Shown piece after piece: positions 35,279-47,647 of a stretch of 64,000 nucleotides of DNA; position 1 is the first letter of the stretch, and each line of letters starts with the position of its first letter. The DNA comes from Paramecium sonneborni (lineage: Eukaryota; Ciliophora; Oligohymenophorea; Peniculida; Parameciidae). The translations under genes were made by a program, and so were the position numbers. Location of the stretch: assembly GCA_905182985.1 (NCBI GenBank), contig CAJJDN010000057.1, positions 128,417 through 192,416 on the forward strand. Direction: 5' to 3'. The notes under the pieces were generated by a model. It was not told where the DNA came from, ran no database searches, and saw nothing but the letters and a program-made list of their open reading frames with translations.

Positions 35279-38200
35279 ATGAAATAAAAAAATAAGATGC
35301 AACTTCCTTGTTGTAAGAATCATGATTTTTGTGGTATAAAATATGATTTTCATGTGAGTGATAAGAGTCAAATTTAAATTTAAGAAGAGAGAGTGAATAT
35401 ATATTTAATATAATAAGGCTGTTTCTGCAAATGTAGACTAATTTAGATAATCAAAAGGATTGAGTGAAGAATAATAGATAGGTTTAGGTGAACTGACAGA
35501 ATAAGCTTTAGATGATTGGTATTGTTAATCACAAAATAGACCTATGGAATAATTACTTAATAATAAGAAAAGATTTTATGTTCCATAATAATATGCAGAT
35601 GAACTAAAAAGTAGATACAGATTACCTACAACTTAGAAAGGAATGAAGGAGTATTTATTCACAGATTAAATATCTAAAAATGAAAAATATATAATTCAAA
35701 ATGGTGAGAGTATTTTAAATCCCAAGAATTTGCTTTTTAATCATGTTAAATTAGAACCAAAAATAATGTTATATGGATAGCCAATTTAAGAAAGAGAAGA
35801 TAAGAAGTTAAAGAGAAAATAAGTGGGATCTAGAAGAAGAGGAGTATTATTATAATCTGATGATAACTATAAAAGATTAAGTAGTGTTGATAATTAGTCT
35901 AGAAGATATAGTATTCACGAATAACCAATAAATTAGAATTAATAATCTAAAACAATTGAGAATCATATTTTTTTATAGAATTATGAAAACATTACTAGAA
36001 ATTTTTCAAAAAATGAAGAGGTTCCATTATCATTTGCTTATAAGGAAATTAATGAATTATAATAGTAAATAGAAAAATAAGAAAAAAGGAAATTACCAGA
36101 AGAATATCAATTAATAAAATGTGAGAATAGTTAATAAGAAAAATAAATGATTGACAATAATTTTAGATCAATGATGAAATTTTATTAAAAGGAATAAACA
36201 GAAATTAGAAAATAATTAAATTAAGCAGTTTAATCAATTAAATAAATTATTAACCCAGATTCTGATTAAGAATAAAAATTATCAAATATTAATTTGATTC
36301 CAAAACCTTTTTAATTTTAATAAACATAGCAATCTCAAAATTAAATTCCAAATTTTGAAAAGATATCTTAAGGTTATTAAACAAAAAAAAATTCAGAAAC
36401 TCGTACTAGAATTCATACAATAGATGAAATGGAGAATTCTCTATTAACAAGTGATATGATTACATGTATAAAATACTCAAAATAAAATGATGATAATCAA
36501 ATAAATAAATAAAAATTAGAAGGCAATTTAGTGGATAAGATAAATCATAAACTTATGAAAGAAGAAAAACTTAAGATGTGTGAAACAGATTCTATTGATT
36601 ACAAACCTTAAGCATCAATTAAATAAACAAGATAGATAAGATCATCATTTTAATAGAATCGTAAGATTTCATCAGTTAGTCGTAAGACTACTGTTAATAA
36701 TAATTTAAACATGTCATTAAGTGTAAACAAAGGAAATCCTAGTTAGAATGTTACTAAATAAATTATTGCTTGGTATAATAAGGATTCAAAGAATTATTAA
36801 GAACCAAAATAATAAGATTAAAATTCTAATGTTCCAGAAATTAAATAATTATTTAATTACATAAATTAAGGTAGAAGTGAAAATGTAGAAATTAACGAAG
36901 AAGAAGATTTACTTTATATTTAATAGCTTATAAATCCACCTATACCAAACAAATCTGTAATGCTATCAAACAAATAATCAGATATAAGTGTTGTTAATTC
37001 TAAATAATTAATGTCAAAAACTAAACATTTATTAAATAGTAATTCTGAAACTAGAATAAAGTATAAAACTGAGTTAATTAATTTTAATGCTTCATTAGAA
37101 GAAAAATATGAAAAACAATAGGATGACAAATTCTTTTGGTATAATAAAGGTATTAAACACATGAAAGATAATATTGAAACAGCTTTACATTGTTTTAAAT
37201 AAGCATTGATTGCTAATCCTTTAGAATCTAATGCTGTATAATTAGTAGCAATAATCTATGAAAAAATGGGTAAAATTATGACTGCAAAGAAATGGTTTTA
37301 ATTAGCTTTATAATTTGCAGATACTAATTAACTTAAATTTCGATATGCACTTTGTTTATATAAAACTGGATCATTTAAAGCATCACAATAATTATTAGAT
37401 TTAATAATATGCAATGATAATTCAAAAGATAGATCTCTATATGTTTATTTAAGAGGAATTTGTGCAAAAAGAATGTTCAATTTAGAGAGAGCTGCAGAAG
37501 ATTATAAAATTGTCAAAGAGTCTTCAAGAGCTACAAATTATAGTCTTTGTATTCATTTTATGTTGGCTGTATTATTTAGTTAAAAAAGATAACTTGAAAT
37601 TAAATTTAATCCATTAGTTTTTTGTGAATTTCATAAATTAGTAACATCCATTATTGAATAAGATGTATATATTGAAAATCTTGTTAAATTTTGGATTAAT
37701 GAATAATGGGTTAGAGAGGATGAGTTATTAATTGAACTTAAATCAACAAGTTTTTTTAAAAGGATTGCTATAAGCATTTTGGTATTAATATCATTCATTA
37801 ATAAAGAAAGTATTTTTGAAGAAAATGAAATTAATTGTGGTCGAAAAGGACAATGTAATTTTCCCTAAAGAAAATGAAGTACACATAATTGTTGCAGGAA
37901 ATGTCAATGTTTATGATCATAGAGTATAATATAAAAGACCTGACATTATTGGTAATGATAAATATTGAAATAAAGCTAATTACAAATAAGGAGATATTCT
38001 AGGATGTCCAGACAAAGATAATGGTTTATGTAATATTTCTGATATTTGGTTTTTAACTTAAACAAGATTAGAATTAATTTCAATATAGAAGAATTATTTT
38101 GAAGAATTATGGGAAGCTTAACAATAGATGGAAGGTATTGAATTATTAACAAGATTATAATAATTATCGATTTTTAAAGGAGTTTCAATTTTAACTCTTT

Positions 38201-38806
38201 ATAAATTAGTTTATGAATTGATGGAGAAAAAACATCTCAAAAAAAATGCTGTTTTGTTTAATGATGGATCATATTATGAAAATTTTGATTACATCCATCT
38301 TAGAAAATAAACAAAAGCAACAATTCAAATGACTCACAGATTGATAGATTAATATAAACATTGTCATTTTCAAAGTAAATTTAAAAAATTGATTATTAAA
38401 CATAAACATAAAATTGACTAACTTAAATATAATAGAATGCATTTAGAAGGATTTTTTATAATGCTTTCAGGTATGTGTGAAATTGAAAATTCCAACGGAT
38501 TCAATAATTATTACATTAAATATGGAGACTATTTTGGTGAAACATTAATGTTCAATACTAAAGGATTTAATTCTTATGGTCGTATAAGGGCTTTTTAAAA
38601 TGATGTTACAATATTAAAATTAAGCAGATTTCATTTTAATAAAATTCCAACTTTAGATGTATATTTTATAATTATTCATATAGTTAAAAATTATGGAGAA
38701 AAATTGTAAAAGTAGGCAAGAAATTTTGGATTTAGATCGAATTTACAAATAACGATAAAAAATTAAAGAAATACATTAATAAAAATAACATTAACTTTTG
38801 ATTTGA
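35279..38806 (+). CDS. large TPR and cyclic-nucleotide-binding-like protein
   Basis: 1142 aa after introns of 25, 25, 24 and 25 nt. Start MKQKNKMQLPCCKNHDFCG (35279). The first 600 residues are low-complexity, Asn/Gln/Lys-rich. TPR-like helices follow (FFWYNKGIKHMKDNIETALH; LVAIIYEKMGKIMTAKKWFQ). Two cNMP-binding-like folds end the protein: one around NEVHIIVAGNVNVYDH..GDILGC, the other around HLEGFFIMLSGMCEIENS..YGDYFGETLMF. The phosphate-cassette Arg and Ala-rich segment are not evident, so ligand binding may be lost. No membrane segments, so not a channel. A 51-codon coiled-coil ORF (35127-35282) overlaps the start by four bases and may be a separate exon or chance. Confidence 0.7.
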
Positions 38807-39214
38807 ATAAATTTTCTTATAACATAATTTTTGTTCAAATTCTATTTTTATTTTTCTTTTTGAAGTTTAGTGATAAGGAATAAATAGCTGTTTAATATTA
38901 TTTCTAAAAGTTTTATTTTTTTACATAATTTATATTATTTTATTATTAAAAAAAATTATTTTGAAAATATCCAAAATTTGTGATTATTATAATTGGGAAA
39001 GAAATTTTGATTTAAAGCTTTCCAAGTTCCTAGTTATTGCAATAATGAATCTTCCATTACATAATTTATCAAGTAATAATGTAAAATTGTACTTTGAAAT
39101 TTTCTTTTCTCAAATTTTTTTACTTTTATATTTATTGAAGATATTCATGAAGCATACTATTTAAAGAAATTTTTTGAATGCGACAGATTTATTAATTTAT
39201 AAACATATAAGAAT
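38807..39214. other. spacer, nothing recognised
   Basis: About 400 bp, AT-rich; open frames here are short and lack coding character. Confidence 0.4.
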
Positions 39215-40337
39215 ATGAGCTTCCTTCATGTTCATCAATAATCTTATCATTAATCAACTGAAGAATCCTAACCTTCTCATAAATTGAACTTTCTTCAAAT
39301 TCAAAACGTTGACATAAAAGAATATAAAAAAAAATGGATGTTACACTTCAACTCTATTCCAAATTACAAAGTCTTAGAAGGAATGTATAACTAGCTTCAA
39401 CAAGCTAAGACAACAGATAACAGAGAAAAAAATGAGGAAATTTTACTTCAGTGTATTCTAATTAGTGTCCAAGCACCACTAAGTCTAAAACTTGTATATT
39501 TTAAAAATTATAAAAAGTCAGATGAATAATGGCTACTAGTTAGTGAATTAATGCCAACCTTTAGGACCTTGTAAGAGTTATAGTAAATGAGTTTATAATT
39601 TCTACATCAATCAGCTTATAATAATCCTTGGACTGAATAAGAAGATTAGTATTTGCTTGAAATTATATTGTAATTTATTGTTCTTAGTTTTTAGATAATT
39701 TTTAAAATAGAAAAAAGGTAACAAGTGGAGTAAGATAGCAAAAGAACTCAATGATGTAAGTTAGAATAAATTTATGAGAACACCAAAATAATGTAGAGAG
39801 AGATGGGGTAATAAGTTGGATCCATCAATAAATCGGTACAATCATTTATTTATAATATCAGCGAAGAATGGAGTGATGCAGAGGATCTTTATTTCTTACA
39901 ATTACTCTTACAACATGGACGTAGATGGGCTGAGATTGCTATTCGACTTTCAGCTGTAACTGAGAGCAAGAAAAGAACAGAATTTGCTTTGAAACATCGT
40001 TATAAAAAAACTATACTTTGTTCGAGTATTTCAAGTAAAAATTTAAAATATGAATTTAGACACCAAATCAAATATTGGGAATAAATATTCTGTATCGTCT
40101 GATTGGAATACTAAAGAAGCCAATAAAATTATTGCCAAGATCTCTTAATTAGAAAAGGCAATTGAACCATCAAAACAAAATTTATATAATTGTTAACCTT
40201 TTAACAAATAGCTTAAACTTAATGACTCAAGTAGATTAGTTCTAATAAGAGGATCAAGTAAGGAAGAAATAGATTTATCTAAACTTTTTCATTAGATGAA
40301 TCTAATGTTTCTTACTTCATTATGGGGTTAAGTTTGA
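39215..40337 (+). CDS. R2R3 Myb-family DNA-binding protein
   Basis: 340 aa after introns of 24, 25, 26 and 25 nt. Repeat 1 runs from NPWTEQEDQYLLEII to GNKWSKIAKELN and RTPKQCRERWGNKLDP. Repeat 2 runs from EEWSDAEDLYFLQLLLQHG to RRWAEIAIRLS and FALKHRYKK. The QCRERW signature and second KHRYK match c-Myb-type R2 and R3. The N-terminal 150 residues (EEILLQCILISVQAPLSLKL) are helical and unassigned. Likely nuclear transcription factor; in ciliates such proteins regulate cell-cycle or meiotic genes, which is general knowledge and not shown here. Confidence 0.9.
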
Positions 40338-40641
40338 GTATTAAAAATATATCACATAAGAAAAAATCATTCAATATCTTTAATCTTTAGCTCTGATTTT
40401 TATTTAATTTATCTTACGAAAAAGTGAGTTATGTATTACTAAGTAAAGAACAAAATTGGAATAATTGGAATAATCTGAATAATTTCTGAAGATAAATATT
40501 ATTTTTACTATCAAGTTTGGCTCAGATTAGCTATGGTATATTTGAGTTGATTTAAGAATGGAATATTTATTTAAGAAATTGATCTTGTTTTGATTTTTTA
40601 ACAATAAATAAAATGATTTATTTAATTAAATTTATAAAAAT
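40338..40641. other. spacer, nothing recognised
   Basis: About 300 bp AT-rich spacer upstream of the possible beta-barrel gene. Confidence 0.4.
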
Positions 40642-41612
40642 ATGACGAGTTAAATAAAAGATAGTGCATATTTTGGATTCTTTGTAGATAATCCTGAGAA
40701 TCATTCATTATAAATAAATGGTGAGATGAAGAATTCAGAAACAAAATTCAGATTTAGAAAATATTGCAAATCTTAAATAGTTGATGTTCGCTTTCCATGG
40801 AATAACACAAAGGTTCATTTCAGAGTTAGAGATTAAAATGATTTAAAATTAGGATTTGATTTAGGTTAATGGAAGTTAGCAAAATTTGATGCTTCTTATT
40901 TTGCCAAAGTCTTTTCAACTAATAAAAAACTTTCATATTAATTTGGATTTCACAAAGAAGTAAATAAGAAATTTTGTCATTCTGCATGTAATAAATTTAT
41001 TTATGTTTAGGGGTTTTTTTTAATTCAGGATTATTTGTTAACTATAACTTTAATTATACATAGCCTTAATGGTATTTTAGAGAGGGAATTAAATGGGATA
41101 CGACATAAAATCAATTTAGTTTTGATGGATTATTTAATTACACTTAAAATTTGAATGATTTTTTCATAAAAGCCTCTAATAGCTTAGATAGCAAATTAAA
41201 CTGTACAAATTAGGAAATTAAATTTGGATATTTGAGAAGAAGAGGAAATGATAAAGCTTGTGGATTTTTAGTGGATAACAATTTTAATGTTGATTTGATA
41301 TGTCATGCAAAATTGAAGAAATTTGATTGGAGATTTTTCATCAATAAATCATTAGAAGTCAAATAATTTGTGAAATACAATTATAATGACTCGTAAAATC
41401 TTAAATAATAAATTTAGTTTATCAATCCATACAGGAATCGCTGTTCCACTAAAGACTATAGGAAAGGTCTGTCCTATGTCATACTTGACTGCATTATAAG
41501 TCGAGTTAAACATTTGAGACTATTAATTACAAAACAAAAACAATTAAAAATAAGAATCTAAAAATAAAGTATCATCCTAATCTTCGTTAATAAACTCTTG
41601 GTTCTTATTTGA
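40642..41612 (+). CDS. possible beta-barrel (porin-like) protein
   Basis: 315 aa after a 23-nt intron (40987-41009). The protein lacks long hydrophobic helices. It shows alternating polar/apolar strands throughout: FRKYCKSQIVDVRFPW, VHFRVRDQNDLKLGFDLG, LFVNYNFNYTQPQWYFREG, IKWDTTQNQFSFDGLFNY. Length and strand pattern fit the mitochondrial VDAC/Tom40 fold, but no signature (such as a beta-signal) is obvious. The final 40 residues (after INPYRNRC) change character and may reflect a missed intron. Alternative: a soluble beta-rich protein. Confidence 0.4.
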
Positions 41613-41757
41613 ATCTACTAATCTTTTGATTAGAACTTATCTAAAACAGTTTCTTTACCTATTTAGATAATTATTTATATAAGTCTTCTTTATAGACCAA
41701 TTTTGAGTTTATTCACTTTGATAAAATCTAAAGTTTTCATTAATTTAAAAATATTTT

Positions 41758-42025
41758 TCAATATTTTCGACGTCGTCCTTCCAATATACATCTATGAATT
41801 CTTGTTTTAGATTATCTTTAAATCTGACCTAATCTACCTAATTTACTTAATTAATTAGCCTTTCCCTCAAATTATCCTTTTTTATATAACTTATATTATG
41901 ATTTGAGTATTAATATTAACTTTTTATGGATTATTTTGATTTTAAATTAGTTATACCTTATTTGGTAAAAAAATCCGAATTTCTTCAAATTGTTGGAATT
42001 GATTAAATTATTTATATATATTCAT
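41758..42025 (-). CDS. small basic protein, weak uS14-like motif
   Basis: About 79 aa if a 31-nt intron (GTTAAT..ATATAAG) is removed. The C-terminal half is strongly basic: KKGQFEGKANQLSKLGRLG, then RQSKTRIHRCILEGRRRKY before TGA 41758-41760. The R..RC...GR.R pattern recalls the core of mitochondrial/bacterial ribosomal protein uS14, but the rest of that family (the LSR..R motif) is absent unless another intron follows. Start MNIYKQFNQF at 42025 is 12 bp from the SDF2 stop. Confidence 0.3.
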
Positions 42026-42036
42026 AATAATATAAA

Positions 42037-42897
42037 TCACAAGTCTTTTTATACAACAGTCTCAAATTCATCATCATCTATATCATCACATTAACCATAA
42101 GAATTACAATGTCTACTACCATCTTAATCATAATCATCTTCAATTCTTTAAGGTTGCTGATAAAATAATCCTGAATAAATTTTCCATTTAGCATCTGCAT
42201 TTTTAGCTACTTAGGCACTTATTTCAAGTTAACCTTCTATTGGACAATGATATCCACAATTTCGTTAATTGAAATTATCTTTTTTATTAGTTCTTAAGTA
42301 TTTTGATGTTATTTTATGTTTCAAATAAAACCACATTGATGCTTAAAAATCATCTCCATTCTTATTATCAATACATTCCAATATCCAATCATCACCTAAT
42401 CATAATATTAAAATTTTATCACTTGAATCTCCATTTCCATTATCTCCATATGCAGAAACTTCTTAGTTTCCAGAAAAAGGAGCTTGATGAGGATGAGAAT
42501 GTAAATTTCTAAATGTGAGCATATGTTCTAATCTTATGCAATCTCCACATTTTATTTGATCATCTATAAACAATACACGTATTAAATACCATATTTTTTA
42601 AGTGGTTGATTGTGACACTCTTTTATCGTCCATAAGCTGTTATAATCATGATCAGCCTACATTCCTGTAACAGATTACTATCCTGAACCACTTCCATAAG
42701 ACACTAAATGTGAATGGAGAAAATATTCTGAACTTTAATGTTCTATTCTCACTGTAGACCCATAGTAAATCTTCTTTTTATCTATCTGAATAGAATTAGA
42801 TAATACTGATTTCTTCTTCTATTTCCTCTATAGTAACATGGAAATCATCAGCAAATAATTGTTTAATGATGATAATCATGCAAAACCATTTTATCAT
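42037..42897 (-). CDS. SDF2: SDF2-like ER protein with MIR domains
   Basis: 260 aa after introns of 25, 26 and 27 nt. A signal peptide (MIKWFCMIIIIKQLFA) is followed by three MIR repeats. The diagnostic stretches are YGSTVRIEH, LHSHLVSYGSGSGQQSVTG, IKCGDCIRLEHMLTFRNLHS, HPHQAPFSGNQEVSAYG and the third repeat with ISAQ. These match stromal cell-derived factor 2, an ER-lumen cofactor of DnaJB11-type chaperones. The C-terminus is highly acidic (CDDIDDDEFETVVQKDL); the terminal KDL could act as an ER-retrieval signal. Confidence 0.92.
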
Positions 42898-42943
42898 TTT
42901 ATTTTGACAAATTTTAATGAATATATTTTTGTATATAAAACAA

Positions 42944-44573
42944 TCATGCTTCAACTCCTGCCATTTCAAAATGCTCGTTTAATTTATTAATTGCACTAAT
43001 ATAAGCTGCCAATCTTAAATTGACCTTGTATTCTTATGATGTAAGCATAATATTTTTGACAGCCTCTATCATGGATTACTCTAAAGCAGTGTGAACTAAA
43101 TCAGTCTTAGAATTAAATAAAAATTATACCTCAGATGGGCCTTCCAACATTTTTTTAGCTAATTTACTATCCTTAACATTGATATTAAGACCAGTACTCA
43201 TTTTAATGACTTCAAGAATTCTATGTTTAGCTTATTCTTCCCATCTTCTTGTCATTCTTCCTGGATTAATATGTTTTAAGTTCTTTAACCATTCTAGATA
43301 ACTAACAGTGACACCACCAGCATTAAGTAAAATATCTGGTAAGAATATAACTCCTTTGGATAACAATTTATCTTCTGCTGCCATAGTAGTAGGTCCATTA
43401 GCACCTTCAGCAATAATTTTACAATTAAATTTATCAGCATTATTGGCATTAACAGTTTTCTCGAAAGCAGCAGGTATAAAGATATCACATTATTAATATA
43501 TTGCAGTTTCATCTTCCCAATATTTAGAAGCATTAACAAATCCTTTAACTCCTCCTGTCTTAGTTTTATGAGCTGCTAATTCATATGGGTTGATTCCATC
43601 TTAATTGTATATAGATCCATCATGTTCAGCTACTCCAATGATTTTAGCACCATAATCATACATGTATTTAGCACAGAATGAACCAACCTTAATTATTAAT
43701 CAACTTATTTTACATTTCCATATCCTTAAATAATTATTGATTTCCCTTTCAAACTTGGCTCAATTCCAACTGATTGACAATACTTCAAATCATTAAGAAT
43801 TTCCCTAGTAGCAAAGAATATCTATAGTCTATTTAAATAAATTACTCCCATTCCTGTCGATTCTTATCTACCAGATATTCCACCTTAAGTTATTGCTTTT
43901 CCTGTCACACATCCAACAGAATTAATATCCTAATGCCCTTTGAATTTTGTATATGCATCTTTCATCCAACTCATCTCTTATTCACCTGTCTTTAATTATT
44001 TAATATCTATACTCCCAAATCTGGTCCTGGCACATCTATTGCTGCTCCTATGAAATTCTTTTTTGCTAATTCTAATGTATATCTTCTCATCAATGTCTCA
44101 ATTTCTCTTTTTGAAAATTTACGTGGGTTTATACCAATTCCACCCTTTGCTCCACCATATGGCAAATCCAAAATAGAGTTTTTTAATGTCATTAAAAATG
44201 ACAATGCTTCTACTTCCTCAATATTTATATGTGGACTCAATCTTGTTCCTCCTTTTGTTGGAAGTCTATAAGTCTTATGTTAAGCTCTATATGCAGGTAC
44301 CTAAATATTTCATATCAATCTATTACACAAATATATGTTCCATTATCTCTTACTAATGGCAGATTGAATTTTATCACTATATCAGTACTCTTGTAAAAGC
44401 TAAAAACCTTTTAATAATAATCATTACTCCAATTTATCCTGACTTATTTTTGTATGTCCAGCAGCCTTATTGAAATATGCCATCACTTAATCTAAGAATG
44501 TCCCTTCATTTATTGTTGCTGTAGAAAAACAACTTCTGTTTATGATCTATCTAGCAATCTTTTAAATATACAT
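42944..44573 (-). CDS. GDH: glutamate dehydrogenase
   Basis: Start MYIQKIARQIINRSCFSTA (44573) is a good mitochondrial transit peptide. The N-terminal domain reads FLDQVMAYFNKAAGHTKIS and VIKFNLPLVRDNG, then RLPTKGGTRLSPHINIEEVE and the active-site region LPYGGAKGGIGINPR with the catalytic Lys. DVPGPDLGV leads to the Asp of the substrate site. The coenzyme domain and C-terminal helix (KLNEHFEMAGVEA) continue to TGA 42944-42946. Introns include 28-nt and 26-nt ones near 44.3-44.4 kb. Catalyses oxidative deamination of glutamate in mitochondria. The 5' 331 bp are repeated at 45560-45890. Confidence 0.95.
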
Positions 44574-45558
44574 ACAGGAATTAAATTAATGATGAAAAAT
44601 ATTATATTCATCATCAAATATATACGTATTATAGAATAATAAACGTCATAAAATACTTTTATTTTTATTTTATTCATCAAAAAATATCTATTTCTTAGGA
44701 AACAATGGCTTTTCTCTTCATACAGTGATCGTCTCCAACTTCTTCCACATTTATTTTATGGTTCTATTTTAACCAATCAATTTAAAAAAAATTAAAATCA
44801 GTAAATTTAATCTTCAAACTCTGTTGATCAATTATTTAAATATATTCTATAATGATCAATATAATTATTTTTACAAAAATAAAATAAAATGAGTTAATTA
44901 ATAATTAATTGTAGGTTATTTTCTAATGCTAGCAAAACTTAAATGGCATATAAGATTTTAATCTCAATGCTGCAAATAAAATGATAAAGATCTAATGTTT
45001 AAAAAGAATTTTTATATTTTTAGATTATTTGGGTTGATCAATTCAAAGATAAATTCATTTTTAAGTTTAATAATGCTAAGTAAAAGACGTAGGCTGAACT
45101 TAATTTAAAATCAAGAAAATACTCAAACTTATACTCTATATTTAAAAAGTTTTAAAACTTGGAAAAGACCCGTAATTTATAATTTTTAACATTAAAAATA
45201 CTTAGCAATGAAAAAATACATTCACTTATATTTTAAGTGTTTCTAATAATTGTAAAAATGAATCTTAAATTTAAATTTCAGTAAGAGTCATGAAAAAAAA
45301 AAATAGAAGATAAATATTAAATTGGATCAACGTATTTGTTATGATGATTTAAACTCCTCCAATAAGAAAAATGATTCCTAAAGTTTTTTAACAAACGAAG
45401 ATTAATATTAAATAATGTAAATAGTATTATAAAATGAATTTTAGTTGATTCAGTATCTAATTTGATAGAATCCTTTAAAAGGGATTATTAATATTTTAAA
45501 ATATATAAATAAGATAGAGTAAACATCAATTAATCCATCCATGAAAAATTTTAAGAAA
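44574..45558. other. GDH upstream region, no convincing gene
   Basis: About 1 kb of AT-rich DNA. One plus-strand frame (44926 onwards, MLAKLKWHIRF, about 109 codons with a basic KRRRLN patch) is open, but this length is not rare with a single stop codon; not called as a gene. Confidence 0.35.
44836..44910. other. variant segment, 75-nt form
   Basis: Lies between shared left flank ending ttgatcaattat and shared right flank starting gtaggttatttt. Extremely AT-rich. The other contig carries 145 unrelated nucleotides at the same place (46153-46297). Confidence 0.6.
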
Positions 45559-45559
45559 N
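45559..45559. other. assembly gap (single N) 3
   Basis: Single N between the two copies of repeat C. Confidence 0.9.
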
Positions 45560-45890
45560 TTGTTCCTCCTTTTGTTGGAAGTCTATAAGTCTTATGTTAA
45601 GCTCTATATGCAGGTACCTAAATATTTCATATCAATCTATTACACAAATATATGTTCCATTATCTCTTACTAATGGCAGATTGAATTTTATCACTATATC
45701 AGTACTCTTGTAAAAGCTAAAAACCTTTTAATAATAATCATTACTCCAATTTATCCTGACTTATTTTTGTATGTCCAGCAGCCTTATTGAAATATGCCAT
45801 CACTTAATCTAAGAATGTCCCTTCATTTATTGTTGCTGTAGAAAAACAACTTCTGTTTATGATCTATCTAGCAATCTTTTAAATATACAT
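45560..45890 (-). CDS. GDH: glutamate dehydrogenase 5' fragment (duplicate contig end)
   Basis: Repeats the transit peptide and first exons of the complete GDH gene (start at 45890) and is cut by the N at 45559. Not an independent gene if the overlap interpretation is right. Confidence 0.7.
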
Positions 45891-46152
45891 ACAGGAATTA
45901 AATTAATGATGAAAAATATTATATTCATCATCAAATATATACGTATTATAGAATAATAAACGTCATAAAATACTTTTATTTTTATTTTATTCATCAAAAA
46001 ATATCTATTTCTTAGGAAACAATGGCTTTTCTCTTCATACAGTGATCGTCTCCAACTTCTTCCACATTTATTTTATGGTTCTATTTTAACCAATCAATTT
46101 AAAAAAAATTAAAATCAGTAAATTTAATCTTCAAACTCTGTTGATCAATTAT

Positions 46153-46297
46153 CTACAGATTAACTCGTGAAGTTAATGATTTTAATCCAAGCCATAATCC
46201 AAAAATAATTAACACTTGAAATATGACTAAAACCCCATTCGTATGGTTTTTATCTTTATTTGTTTAAAGCGATATAAATTAAATCATCCTTTTAAGT
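46153..46297. other. variant segment, 145-nt form
   Basis: Replaces the 75-nt form of the other copy. Less AT-rich than its surroundings (contains aaccccattcgtatgg and ccaagccataatcc). Starts near ctacagattaac, loosely similar to the TA(C/T)AG ends of Paramecium eliminated sequences, and ends at a TA (gtgTAgg). No ORF. Confidence 0.6.
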
Positions 46298-46945
46298 GTA
46301 GGTTATTTTCTAATGCTAGCAAAACTTAAATGGCATATAAGATTTTAATCTCAATGCTGCAAATAAAATGATAAAGATCTAATGTTTAAAAAGAATTTTT
46401 ATATTTTTAGATTATTTGGGTTGATCAATTCAAAGATAAATTCATTTTTAAGTTTAATAATGCTAAGTAAAAGACGTAGGCTGAACTTAATTTAAAATCA
46501 AGAAAATACTCAAACTTATACTCTATATTTAAAAAGTTTTAAAACTTGGAAAAGACCCGTAATTTATAATTTTTAACATTAAAAATACTTAGCAATGAAA
46601 AAATACATTCACTTATATTTTAAGTGTTTCTAATAATTGTAAAAATGAATCTTAAATTTAAATTTCAGTAAGAGTCATGAAAAAAAAAAATAGAAGATAA
46701 ATATTAAATTGGATCAACGTATTTGTTATGATGATTTAAACTCCTCCAATAAGAAAAATGATTCCTAAAGTTTTTTAACAAACGAAGATTAATATTAAAT
46801 AATGTAAATAGTATTATAAAATGAATTTTAGTTGATTCAGTATCTAATTTGATAGAATCCTTTAAAAGGGATTATTAATATTTTAAAATATATAAATAAG
46901 ATAGAGTAAACATCAATTAATCCATCCATGAAAAATTTTAAGAAA

Positions 46946-47647
46946 CGAGCAGTCTTAATATGAAAATATCATCAAATCTTTATGTTAAAACTAGATTAAA
47001 TTATCTAGTAATTTATTCTTTAATTTTTCATTATGTTTTGACAACTATAATTGACCCTTGTATAAGGTTTCATAAATTTAAAAAAAAGATACTTTTTTAG
47101 GTTAGCATTAATCCTCAAAAATAAGACAAATAATATAAAATTAAGGTAGGTATGTGAGAGGAATTGAGTGTGTTCTAATTAATAATAACACAGAGCCTAA
47201 AATTGAAAAAAAATATCAGGCCTAGAAAATTTAGCTGTTGATTAAAAACAAGAATAAAAAGCGCTTGGATGGAATTAATTGAATGAAACTTTTATTGAGA
47301 ATGTTGGCAATGAAAGTAATAATTAAATTAAGTTATTATTTTTATTTTACATCATCAAGTTAGAGTAAAAGGGATCGAACTTACTTTTGCTTGAAAAGTT
47401 TCGTTTTTAAAAACTTGGTCTTAAGTAGTTTATTGAAAAGATGAACAAAAATTGGTAGAATATGTTTAAACTAATGAATTTCCATATAAAATAATCATAA
47501 TATAATTGTAGGCTGCTGGATTTGATAAACTTAAACTTGTAGCTTCAATTTACAATAACATCGATAAGATAATTATGTTTTAATATCAATTATTTGATTA
47601 TGTTATTGAAATAAACTTATACAAAATTTATTTTAAAATAAAATATC
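46946..47647. other. spacer upstream of MPP alpha, no convincing gene
   Basis: About 700 bp. Fragments of open frame occur on the plus strand but without conserved content. A tRNA-like string near 47370 was examined and rejected. Confidence 0.35.

Larger units (their letters stand above)
44243..45558. repeat. direct copy C1 flanking N gap, with variant segment
   Basis: Matches 45560-46945 except that 44836-44910 (75 nt) is replaced there by an unrelated 145 nt. Flanks on both sides look identical. Contains the GDH 5' end and upstream sequence. Confidence 0.8.
45560..46945. repeat. direct copy C2 flanking N gap, with variant segment
   Basis: Second copy of 44243-45558; 70 bp longer because of the 145-nt variant segment at 46153-46297. 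Offsets are 1317 before and 1387 after that segment. Confidence 0.8.

Noticed and set aside
37966..37968. In-frame TGA taken as evidence for UGA recoding
   Set aside because: A 24-nt intron (37952-37975) with proper GT..AG ends removes it and gives a continuous domain.
44926..45280. Plus-strand open frame of about 109 codons with a KRRRLN patch (also in the second copy)
   Set aside because: With TGA as the only stop in this AT-rich DNA a frame of this length is expected by chance; no conserved content or splice support.
46153..46297. Calling the 145-nt segment an IES outright
   Set aside because: The end match is loose and the alternative copy has a different insert instead of a clean TA junction, so the call would be unsupported.
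47360..47400. String gggatcgaact resembling a tRNA T-arm on the minus strand
   Set aside because: The five-base stem does not pair and no anticodon or acceptor arms can be folded around it.
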